64,000 nucleotides of DNA, taken from positions 21,306,732-21,370,731 of the forward strand of contig OZ022238.1 in NCBI GenBank assembly GCA_963978895.1, in the 5' to 3' direction. This document shows, piece by piece, positions 14,594 through 22,780 of this stretch. The translations under genes were made by a program, and so were the position numbers. The first letter of the stretch is position 1, and the number at the start of each line of letters is the position of its first letter. This DNA comes from Erpobdella octoculata (Eukaryota; Annelida; Clitellata; Hirudinida; Erpobdellidae). The notes below the pieces were generated by a model. It was not told where the DNA came from and did no database searches. It saw only the letters and a list, made by a program, of their open reading frames with translations.

Positions 14594-16689
14594 TTATACA
14601 TACACATATTAGTTGATCTATAACTTAATGACAATTTGATTTATGTTTTTTAAATAGACATTTGAAGATCTGGATGAAATAGTAGCACGGTTCATCCAAC
14701 CAATGGCTGCATTCGCTAGAGATATCATGAATTACAAATACTTCAAGGAACTTGAAATTGGTAATTTAGATGATCGTGAGGCCATTGAGAGAGATATTTT
14801 AGAAGAGAAAAAGTTGAGTCCTAGCAGGTACAGAGAAGCAAATTCAATTTTTTGTAAATTAAATGGTGTTTAGCCATTTTACTCTTTCAGCAGGCTGTAT
14901 TTGTTGATATTTATTAAGTTTAGTCAATAAAATAATGAATAATTTTCTGTAAAATTTATTATTTTGCATGTTTTTATTAACTTTCACTTGTCCAGTTATA
15001 AATGTGATGTCCATGTAATTTCTGTGGAAGTTTACAAGCTTGAAAAATCATTATAAAATTCACTCACATCAAAAAAATTTAAAGTTTAAGTAAACAAAAA
15101 TAAATTTCAAAAAAACTTTCACTAACCTTAAAAAAATTGCCATATTGAGGTTATACTGGGTCAACATTTCTTGTGAATGAACAATTGTTTTTAATATTTA
15201 CTAATTAAATAGATTTCATATTTGTCTTTTTATGTTCACATCTGATAATAGAAACTTGCCTAATGTGTTCGTTCAAATGTTTAAAGAGAATTTTGGATAT
15301 CCATACATTTGCTTTGGGTTCATAAATCTGATTTTTGTAGAAATAATTTCAAATGTTTTTCTGTTTGCTGTTAGGGTCCTCAATTGTAAAACTCCCTTTC
15401 AGCTCATATAAAAACAACTAAACCTATAACCCTATTTAAGAAGTTTTTTTTTTCTAATAAATTCTTGGCACGGGCAATGAGCCCCTCGCCAGCAACTGAA
15501 AACGGCAATTTCAAAATTAAAATGAAAAATACGTATGGCAAAAAAAAAAAACAAAAATAAACAAATAAAAATACAAAATCCACTAAAACGCATATTTCTT
15601 TTGATCGAAAAAATCATCCATCAGAGCCTTGAAAGTAGCTAAATTGGGAGCTTCAACCACGTCTTCTGGAAGAATTTTTGAAATCTTTCATTTTGTCATC
15701 AAATTGCTTATATACCTCTCAACTTGAATAGCTTTGATTAAATTCCATATCCTTATTTGTATAATTTTCTTTGAATTAAATGCATAACACTGTTTAAAAA
15801 ATGTCTGCAACCTTTCTCTCGACTTGAATAGCCTTAACTTAATTCCATATTACTGTTGAAATGACATCTGGTATCTTTTATTTCATTATTGAATTGATTC
15901 TGTATTTTTGTTTCTTGCTTATTATTGCAATTGGCTATTAGGGTATCTTCCAGATTGGAAGTAATTCCCTTGGTGATGTTGATATTTCTTAGTGTTTTTG
16001 CTCTCATCTTTCTGATTGTTGCTCTCATCGTCCCAATAAACAAAAATCCAAAAAACTTTTCGAAATAAGTTGATAAATAAATGATAAATTGACCAACAAG
16101 TAATTGAATGAATTAAGTAATTTAGATTTAAAATACATAAACAATGAGTTATTTAAAGATTTTTCATTGAGTATAATTATTTCTCAATTTGTGTTCGTCT
16201 GGTCAACATTCAAGAAATTGATGGAGAAACTATCTGCTTAAATCATATTTATTTTATCTCTCAGCAAATTAAATTAAAATGTTTGATCAAATAGCTCATT
16301 AATACTTTCAGGATACCTTACTGCTTGACACTCAGCCGACAGATGCCTGGAAAATTCATGCTGAGTTACCTGCCAAGAAGGAATGTGGTTCACGAATTTG
16401 TGACAGTCACTCCAGATGGGATCAGGTACAGGGGGCACATGTTCAATTCACTTCCTAATCTTATCAAGTGGTTCAAGGAGCACTGCATGGACCCAATGCC
16501 AGGTAAGTAAATTTTATTGGTTAACTAGTTTTTAAACTGATTAATTGATTTTAAACTTGAATAGGTCAGTACTACACGAAGACACCTGGTCCGACCCCTG
16601 CCCAGAATTACAACTCATCCCGTCCTCTCTCAACCCCGAACCAGGCATACAACTCATCCCGCCCTTCCTCAAATTATAATTTCTTTTAA
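1..16689 (+). CDS. SUPT6H: Transcription elongation factor SPT6 (5' incomplete, 29 exons in window)
   Basis: SPT6 is a histone H3-H4 chaperone and elongation factor that travels with RNA polymerase II in the nucleus. Exons by splice consensus and frame: <1-95, 915-1014, 1667-1757, 1922-2184, 2266-2374, 2484-2573, 2866-3002, 3086-3318, 3524-3653, 3940-4090, 4250-4345, 4429-4530, 5739-6016, 6176-6293, 6954-7166, 7612-7749, 8125-8292, 8491-8624, 10825-11032, 11206-11353, 11538-11686, 11941-12081, 12244-12350, 13023-13111, 13597-13712, 13970-14092, 14658-14827, 16312-16502, 16565-16689. These join without a frame break into 1403 codons plus TAA. Compared with vertebrate SPT6, roughly the first 190 residues lie upstream of the window. 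The C-terminus is short: about 40 residues follow the tandem SH2 module, where vertebrates have about 230. Identity is certain from continuous alignment. Single splice sites may be off by a few bases, and the donors at 4091 (agt|gttggt) and 6017 are weak. Confidence 0.97.
96..914. other. SPT6 intron 1, AT-rich, nothing recognised
   Basis: An AT-rich intron with poly-T and TTAATT runs (for example 719-775). No repeat family, RNA gene or ORF is recognised. Confidence 0.6.
1190..1448. repeat. 22-bp minisatellite in SPT6 intron 2
   Basis: About 11-12 head-to-tail copies of ACAAATAACCGATGACTATT plus TA. One unit has GAATATT and one has lost a C; the rest are nearly identical. It lies between exons 2 and 3, with no coding potential. 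Confidence 0.95.
2484..4530 (+). CDS. SUPT6H: SPT6 exons 6-12: helix-turn-helix part of the Tex-like core
   Basis: Seven short exons encode the region after [22 protein letters not shown], then [73 protein letters not shown] and [20 protein letters not shown]. All align colinearly with vertebrate SPT6. Exon 8 carries a lineage-specific acidic insert around [14 protein letters not shown]. The donor of exon 10 appears to be agt|gttggt, chosen because it keeps the length of the KG..EIDE segment and the frame. Confidence 0.93.
4531..5738. other. SPT6 intron 12, nothing recognised
   Basis: A 1.2-kb intron between LYIR and DEFSNL. It has C-rich patches (4780-4875, 5557-5610: ccccatcc-type) but no terminal repeats, no RNA gene and no supported ORF. 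Confidence 0.5.
5739..7749 (+). CDS. SUPT6H: SPT6 exons 13-16: YqgF (RNase H-like) domain
   Basis: The segment begins [14 protein letters not shown] and contains the RNase H-like core: [18 protein letters not shown], then [14 protein letters not shown], then [20 protein letters not shown] and VELVDNEL-type sequence ([20 protein letters not shown]). Exon 16 carries [19 protein letters not shown] and [17 protein letters not shown]. The YqgF fold of eukaryotic SPT6 is considered catalytically inactive and structural. Exon 13 ends inside the tyr-ser-asp-ala segment with a weak gttggt donor; that choice keeps the frame into exon 14. Confidence 0.93.
6768..6830. repeat. (TA)n microsatellite in SPT6 intron 14
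   Basis: About 30 TA units, followed by a shorter (TA)n at 6877-6892. Similar shorter tracts occur at 7490-7526. They create spurious IYIYIY reading frames. Confidence 0.95.
7202..7453. mobile_element. 252-bp hAT-like MITE in SPT6 intron 15
   Basis: Terminal inverted repeats TAGGGTGGTCCTTAAAAA and its complement close the element. The inner parts are also complementary (CAAGTTGAAATGTTGTG versus CACAACATTTCAACTT). It is flanked by a perfect 8-bp duplication ATGTGCAA (7194-7201 and 7454-7461). It has no coding capacity. An 8-bp TSD points to the hAT superfamily; the exact family is not known. Confidence 0.85.
7925..8030 (+). mobile_element. LINE 3' end fragment (+ strand)
   Basis: The GC-rich hairpin element GGCGAGGGGCTTGCCCGTGCC followed by an AATAAT-type tail matches the 3' UTR end of the LINE remnant at 15440-15740, in the opposite orientation. 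Only the 3' UTR is present, as expected of a strongly 5'-truncated LINE insertion. Short TTAATTATGTATCRTRCC repeats surround it (7795-8095). Confidence 0.55.
8125..11353 (+). CDS. SUPT6H: SPT6 exons 17-20: HhH and death-like domains
   Basis: Exons 17-18 encode the helix-hairpin-helix DNA-binding region ([69 protein letters not shown]). Exons 19-20 encode the death-like domain ([60 protein letters not shown]). The intron between exons 18 and 19 is 2.2 kb because it carries a hAT MITE at 8747-9502. Confidence 0.94.
8747..9502. mobile_element. 756-bp hAT MITE, 'ACCGGTAT' type, in SPT6 intron 18
   Basis: The ends are TAGGGCTGTGCCGGTAT and its inverted copy, and the flanks are a perfect 8-bp duplication GTTAATAT (8739-8746 and 9503-9510). 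Subterminal sequence is rich in ACCGGTA motifs on both sides. Overlapping ORFs of about 97 codons on both strands are not supported as genes. This is a non-autonomous hAT element. Confidence 0.9.
9511..10824. other. Rest of SPT6 intron 18, mostly unassigned
   Basis: A block near 9640-10200 looks non-unique, but I cannot assign it. From 10436 the sequence starts TTAACCCGATGAGACG, which resembles a piggyBac-type end after TTAA, but no matching right end was found. 10680-10790 contains complementary AAAAAATCTTCC-type runs that could fold. Confidence 0.35.
11206..12350 (+). CDS. SUPT6H: SPT6 exons 20-23: S1 RNA-binding domain
   Basis: After [12 protein letters not shown] the exons encode [16 protein letters not shown], the CPFC-containing segment [18 protein letters not shown], then [35 protein letters not shown] and [20 protein letters not shown]. 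This is the OB-fold S1 domain with the conserved GFIP motif. The short introns here (for example 11687-11940) carry fragments resembling Helitron 5' ends. Confidence 0.93.
12351..13022. other. SPT6 intron 23, nothing recognised
   Basis: AT-rich intron with a short AATAATAAT tract near 12450-12475. No element ends or RNA gene seen. Confidence 0.5.
13023..16689 (+). CDS. SUPT6H: SPT6 exons 24-29: tandem SH2 domains and very short C-terminus
   Basis: The tandem SH2 module, which in known SPT6 binds the phosphorylated linker of RPB1, starts with [20 protein letters not shown]. It contains the phosphate-binding Arg in [10 protein letters not shown], then [20 protein letters not shown] and [20 protein letters not shown]. 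The second SH2 is in exon 28 ([33 protein letters not shown]). After [12 protein letters not shown] the protein ends with a Ser/Pro/Asn/Tyr-rich tail of about 40 residues ending SSNYNFF. The long Ser/Thr-rich C-terminus of vertebrate SPT6 is missing. An alternative longer exon downstream was not seen. Confidence 0.93.
13152..13270 (+). mobile_element. Helitron-like 5' end fragment in SPT6 intron 24
   Basis: TCTTTATATTAACTTCGCC, then CTGTCTGTCTG and a CCCATTTCCCGTCATCCAATC block. The same order (TC start, CTGTCTG, TTCCCGTTATCCAATCG-type block) recurs at about 17472, 42508 and 57251. That is the layout of Helitron 5' ends that are common in invertebrate genomes. The 3' end is not visible here. 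Confidence 0.45.
14118..14290 (-). mobile_element. Degenerate Helitron 3' end fragment
   Basis: AGTAGGGTTACCTGGCTTTG then CTGGGGTTTATAGAAG is a diverged version of the reverse-oriented Helitron terminus seen at 39566 and 46998. Beyond it lies CTCTCT-rich sequence. Confidence 0.4.
14511..14600. repeat. (TACA)n microsatellite
   Basis: About 20 TACA units in SPT6 intron 26, with a shorter run at 14410-14425. Confidence 0.95.
14828..16311. other. SPT6 intron 27
   Basis: A 1.5-kb intron. 14970-15110 carries a TTTTTATTAACTTTCACTTG start and TGTCCATG block also seen at 11720-11790, probably Helitron-derived. 15440-15740 is the LINE 3' remnant described separately. The remaining sequence is AT-rich with nothing recognised. 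Confidence 0.5.
15440..15740 (-). mobile_element. LINE 3' remnant, CR1/L2-like C-terminus (- strand)
   Basis: On the minus strand a frame reads [20 protein letters not shown], then [13 protein letters not shown] and stop. This resembles the last residues of CR1/L2-type LINE ORF2 proteins (LPEEVV..APS...FK..LD). It is followed by an AT-rich 3' UTR that ends in the hairpin CTGGCGAGGGGCTCATTGCC. It sits in SPT6 intron 27 and is truncated. Confidence 0.6.
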
Positions 16690-16763
16690 ATAAAGAATGC
16701 CATTGGATTTTTAATGTCACAGTTGATTTTTGAATTGATGGAAAAAGAGAAAGAAGGAATAAA
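16689..16763 (+). terminator. SPT6 polyadenylation signals
   Basis: Two AATAAA hexamers occur: one at 16689-16694, which overlaps the last base of the stop codon, and one at 16758-16763, followed by GT-rich sequence (gtgtgaac, tgtgattgtgtt). The second is the better placed signal and would give a 3' UTR of under about 150 bases. Which one is used cannot be told from sequence. Confidence 0.6.
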
Positions 16764-16914
16764 TAAGTGTGAACATTTACTGTGATTGTGTTAGAAGAAA
16801 CAATCCCTATATAAATATATTTGAAATTAGATGTCTTTAACTGTTTTTCTCTTCAACAACTTTTATAGCCATTGTTTTGTGTTCACATTTTTCTATATAC
16901 GTTAAGGGCAGGGG

Positions 16915-17165
16915 TTCTTAACTGATGGGGTGCCATTCTAGTTTAGGGGGTGCGAAAAATAAAAGTTTAAAAAAATAAAATTTTTAAATTTGAAAAATCT
17001 ACATAGAGTCAAACCCCGTTAGTAAATACCTCCGAGGAAACGAACTATCCGTATTTACTAACCGAGTGTATCTACTAACCAAGCAAATATTAAGTATATA
17101 TACATTCTGGCTGGGACCAAGCAAACGTTATTTACAAACCGGGGGTATTTAATAACCAGGGTATT
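16915..17165. mobile_element. DNA transposon fragments downstream of SPT6
   Basis: CAGGGGTTCTTAACTGATGG at 16914 resembles a hAT terminus. GAGTCAAACCCCGTTAGTAA at 17007, with repeats of 'tatctactaaccaagc', resembles a Tigger/pogo-type end. Neither has a recognised partner end, so both are treated as fragments. Confidence 0.4.
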
Positions 17166-17170
17166 CTTAT

Positions 17171-17399
17171 ATAACTGAGATTATGTCCTCTATCTCTACA
17201 TTGCTACATCATTCATTGGATCGTAATGAAATTTTCACAACCTTGAGAGTCAATGGGAGAAGGTTTTTGCGAAAACAAAACTGAAATCGGTCACAAAATG
17301 AGCGGAGCGGGGACGGAAAAGAGACCGAGAGTGAATGGGAAAGTGACCGGGAGCGTGAAAGCAAACGAGAGCGAGAAAAACCGACGGGTACCCCGCTAG
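17171..17399 (+). mobile_element. Non-autonomous Helitron fragment, CTAG 3' end
   Basis: Reads ATTGGATCGTAATGAAATTT, then GAGAGTCAATGGGAGAAGG, a block of GGGAGCG/GAGAGCGAGAAA repeats, and ends CGGGTACCCCGCTAG before T. The same layout recurs at 25029-25473 (same strand) and in reverse at 39566 and 46998. The CTAG-T end with a GC-rich stem just upstream is the Helitron signature. Confidence 0.65.
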
Positions 17400-17469
17400 T
17401 ATTCTATACAATTTTAATTTTTGCGGAGAATAATTATAAAATCCTTAACTTGGCAATGCTTGTATTTTT

Positions 17470-17860
17470 AAATCCTTTATTTTAATTTCACCGTGGTGTT
17501 TTCTTGCTAGCTTGCTTGAGCCATACGTTGGGACCTTTGCCACTCAAAAAAACCAATTTCCCGTTATCTAATCGAGTTGAAATTTGCTGTGTTTATTTGT
17601 CGCTGCGGACTTTATATTTTGTTAAATTAAATTCCTGGTGGGGATGCACTTCCAAAATTGGGATGGGGGTATTTTTCGAAAAATTTTTAAACTTCCACTT
17701 TTTCCTTCCAAAAAAGAAAATGACTGGAGGGTAGTCGTAGGTATTTTTCAGTAATTTTACTTTCAACTACAGTCATTTCCCAAAAACATGCATTTTCCCA
17801 CCCCTGTATCTGTCCCCACTTCAACTAGCATTTAAAAACTGAAAGGTGTAAAAAACGGAA
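17470..17860 (+). mobile_element. Helitron-like 5' end adjoining the piggyBac fragment
   Basis: TCCTTTATTTTAATTTCACC begins the block, followed by TTTCCCGTTATCTAATCGAG and GAAATTTGCTG, the same layout as at 57251. It runs into the piggyBac N-terminal fragment at about 17862, so it probably truncates that gene. The right border is not resolved. Confidence 0.45.
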
Positions 17861-18158
17861 ATATTCAGAAGATTGTTTCGGTATGGTTTCACTTTTACCT
17901 CTGACAAAGACGAAACACAACGAACCAAGGGCGTCGATCTGACACAAATATTGGGAAGGCCCATGCCCCATACCTTCTTTAAAACGTCTTTAACAAAAAC
18001 AGCAAGAGTCTGTCCTGTAGTATCTGGATGCCTGAATAATCCGGCAAAAACTTTATTGGCCTGAAGTTGCTCGTCTACAAATCTGATAAAAATTGAGCCC
18101 TGCTCCAATCCTGAATTGTCCTACTTACCATCAACTATTATCGCGAACTGTTTGGAAG

Positions 18159-18600
18159 GGTACCCCGTCAAATGGGCCCAAGACAAAAGGGCCCCGACAT
18201 TACGGCCCCCGACAAATGGGCCCCGTCAAAAGAGCCCCGATAAAACGACCCCCGTCATAACGGCCCCGACAAAAAGGCCCCCGACAAAGGGCCCCGACAA
18301 AAGGGCCCTTACTTTTTAGATTACATCAAAGCATTTACGTTGTTTTTTACAAACTTTTTATGAACTTTTTACAAACGTTTTACAAACTTTTCACAAACTT
18401 TTTACAAACTTTTTACAAACGTTTTACAAACTTGTTACAAACTTTTTACATCAAAGCGTTTACGTTGTTTTTTACAAACTTTTTACAAACATTTTACAAA
18501 CTTTTTACGAACTTTTTACAAACATTTTACAAACTTTTTACAGACTTTTTACAAACTGTTTGCAAACCTTTTACAAACTTTTTAAAAACTTTTTAAAAAA
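18159..18600. repeat. Left terminal arm of the 8.4-kb FoldBack-like element
   Basis: Outer zone 18159-18315: about nine GGGCCCC/ACAAAAG units of 14-18 bp. Inner zone 18345-18600: about 20 units of TTTTTACAAAC (11-12 bp) with two ATTTACGTTG spacers. It is the inverted counterpart of 26046-26571. Confidence 0.92.
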
Positions 18601-18749
18601 GTCCCGTATTCTTGGCCGCGTTGCTTAAAGCTTACTTTCTATAGCCGAGATTTTCTGTATATTAGTGTAATTTTTTGTAATTATTTTTTTCATGATTAAT
18701 AGTAATTTGACAAAAATATATAAACGGAAAAAGTGAAAAATATTATAAA

Positions 18750-18985
<236 letters not shown>

Positions 18986-19165
18986 TGATGGGTTTTAACT
19001 ACTCATAAAAAAAGTAGTTAGTAACTATTTCCTAACTACTTTTAACAGCAGTAGTTATTAACTACCTCTTAACTACTGTCTAGTAGTTAACTAGTAGTTA
19101 ACTACTTTTTAACATTAACCAAAAAACCTTTAAACATTTGCAATTAAATACAAGTTAAATAAATC

Positions 19166-20120
19166 TTATTTTTGGTTCATTTCATTTATGTATGCCAACA
19201 AATTTTCTTTGATCAAAATTTTTTGTTCATTATTCAAAAAATTTAATTTAAATTGGGGAATTATCGCTGTTGCTAAAAGATATTCTTCATTTTCCAAAAC
19301 AGGACCAAATCGTTTTTCTATATCTTGAAATAGTGCTTGTAAAAGAGCATTGATGGTTTTATCTGAATATGATGTTATATTTTTAATCATATAATGGTTT
19401 GAATAATGTGACCAATGTATGACTTTTCACTTTAGAAAATATCCATTGCGGTGACTATTGGTTTTATAGTCTGAATGAACGATTTCAAAAAAGCAAACTC
19501 GATTTCTTTAAATGCAACTTGCCCTAACTTCTTCTGACAATGACAAACATTATTGAAAGCTATATTTACAATTCTTTCAACCGAATAGAATTTTGAGCAC
19601 CACCGTGTAACATTTGGCTTTATAAATGTTGAACCACTAATGTCCTGTACATCCTCAGCATTTTTTACATTGCGATGAATGAAGTTTGATAACGATACAA
19701 CTTTTGCCATTGATCTATCATAAAGTTGTTTGTATTTCAAATTATCCAGCATTGTGTTTGGTGCAATTGGATAAAACTCTTGCATAATAAGCCTAAGAAA
19801 AACGTTTTTGATCTTTACCTACTGACAGTGTACAACTTTTATTAAAACTTTTATTACATGCAATCGGATAATCTCTTGCATAAAAGCTTACGAAAAACGT
19901 TTTGGATATTTGGAACTGATAGTGTACAATTGCGTAATAACTTTAATTACACGCCTGCGCGCACTAATTTTACCAATTCCTGACTGCTGACCACCGCGGC
20001 CTCTGCATTATGGAAATTATGTATGTAGATTACCACAGTGCTTATGAGGAGGTAAAAGAAGCACATCGTCAGAATTATCAATATTATCTTGCTCACTTTC
20101 TATCAAATCTGATATACTTT
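19166..20120 (-). pseudogene. hAT transposase remnant (BED-type family)
   Basis: Minus-strand fragments read VLLLPPHKHCGNLHT (near 20020-20065), then FIKPNVTRWCSKFYSVERIV (19580-19630), FLKSFIQTIKPIVTAMDIF, and NALLQALFQDIEKRFGPVLE with LATAIIPQFKLNFL (19166-19390). This is the order found in hAT transposases (LPPHx2C, TRWNSxYxSVxRI, IxKRF, LAxxxxPxFKLxWL). Stops and frameshifts separate the parts, and the C-terminal dimerisation domain is missing. The N-terminal portion is further split by the MULE. Confidence 0.8.
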
Positions 20121-20124
20121 CACC

Positions 20125-21282
20125 GGGGAACGGACATTTCCCCCCGGACATTTCCCCCCCCCCCCCCCCGGACATTCCCCCCCGGACATTTCCCCCCCGG
20201 ACGTTTCCCCCCCGGGGTAGGACATTTCCCCCCCCCCCCTGGAGAGAGAATATACTTTTATAGTGGGGCAGTATAGTTGTACTTGCCAACGTTTTTTGAA
20301 GAAAATCCATTTGTTTATCACCTAAATAGTTTATTGCATAATAGTATAGATAATATAAATCGAGGCAGTATAGTCGGACTTGCCGAGTCATTTTTCTGCT
20401 CTTATCTTCTACCATCTAACGCAGAGCCCATGGCGGAAGGTGCAGGAGTTGGGGCTGACAAAAGCCTATAAAGAGAACATCCAAGTTAAACATTTCTGCG
20501 GAATGTTGGATGCCCTGGCTTACCTGCCGGTCAATGAAATAGAAGGTACCTTATCAGAAAAATACCACAAGACGATGGCCTGGAAGCTCTGGAATTATTA
20601 GTAAATTACTTTGATGCCACTTATGTTTTCCGGAACGACAAGACGTGTCAAACGTCCAGGAACTGGCGATGGAATTCCAAAACTGAACTTACGTCGGAAG
20701 CCGCCATTGTTCCCGCCACCGCTTTGGAACGTTCATGAAGCAAATTTAACAGGGGGTGATCGAACCAACAATATATGCGAGTCCGGGAACTGTGGGTTTT
20801 CTAGCCTTGTTGGTCATCGTCACCCCTCGTTGTGGACGCTCATAGAAGCGCTTCAGAAGGACGAAGCAATGGCGTCAACCTCAATCCTAAGGGAGGGTTG
20901 AGGAGAACCACCAGCCAAGAGAGTAAAGCGATCTACGAAGGTGCTTCAATCGGCTCTTTTTTCGTTAACGGATGCACGTCGAAAAAACATAAAAACATTG
21001 GAAGATGTCCTAGAGGGTCTATGACACATTATTCGTTTTAACAATATACACAATTCACGCACGCACATATTTATGGCATGCAAGAAAACACTCTTGCAAA
21101 ACCACAAATTCATACTACTACTACTACATTACCACAGAGGGGGGGAAATGTCCTACCTTGGGGGGGGAAATGTCCGGAGGGGGGAAATGTCCTAGGGTCT
21201 GTCGGGGGGGGGACATGTCCGGGGGGGGGGGGGGAACGTCCGGGGGGGGGAACGTCCGGGGGGGGGGGAATGTCCTACATTC
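20125..21282 (+). mobile_element. 1.16-kb MULE with G/C-run tandem-repeat ends
   Basis: Arms 20125-20241 and 21137-21282 are inverted arrays of GGACATTTCCCCCC-type units. A perfect 9-bp duplication ACTTTCACC flanks the element (20116-20124, 21283-21291), placing it inside the hAT element. The interior encodes a Mutator-like transposase C-terminus. Repeat-built ends plus a 9-bp TSD is the same design as the two FoldBack-like elements. Confidence 0.88.
20410..21041 (+). pseudogene. MULE transposase C-terminal fragment
   Basis: Plus-strand pieces in three frames: WRKVQELGLTKAYKENIQVK, HFCGMLDALAYLPVNEI, LVNYFDATYVF, PPLWNVHEANLTGGDRTNNI and CESGNCGFSSLVGHRHPSLW, then TLIEALQKDEAMAS. The order FAYLP..-V..YFD.TY..-FPP..WNV-DRTNNICESWN-VGH.HP..W.LIE.L is that of MULE-type transposase-related proteins of invertebrates. 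At least three frameshifts are visible. The catalytic N-terminal part is absent. Confidence 0.82.
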
Positions 21283-21554
21283 ACTTTCACCAATAGATCT
21301 TCATTATTTACATACATGTCATATACTGGCTCATCCACTTCAGTTTCATGATTTATAGAGTTTTTTCAGCCACCAAAAAAGTAAAGTAGTTAAAAAAATA
21401 GTTAACTACTGTAGTTAATAACTATTTAAAAAAGTAGTTAACTACTAGTTGTTAACTAGTTTAACAAAAAGTAGTTATAAACTATTTCTTAACTACTGTA
21501 GAGTGGTTAATAACTAGTAGTTAACTATTTATAGTTAGTAACTACCCATCACTG

Positions 21555-22779
<1,225 letters not shown>

Positions 22780-22780
<1 letters not shown>

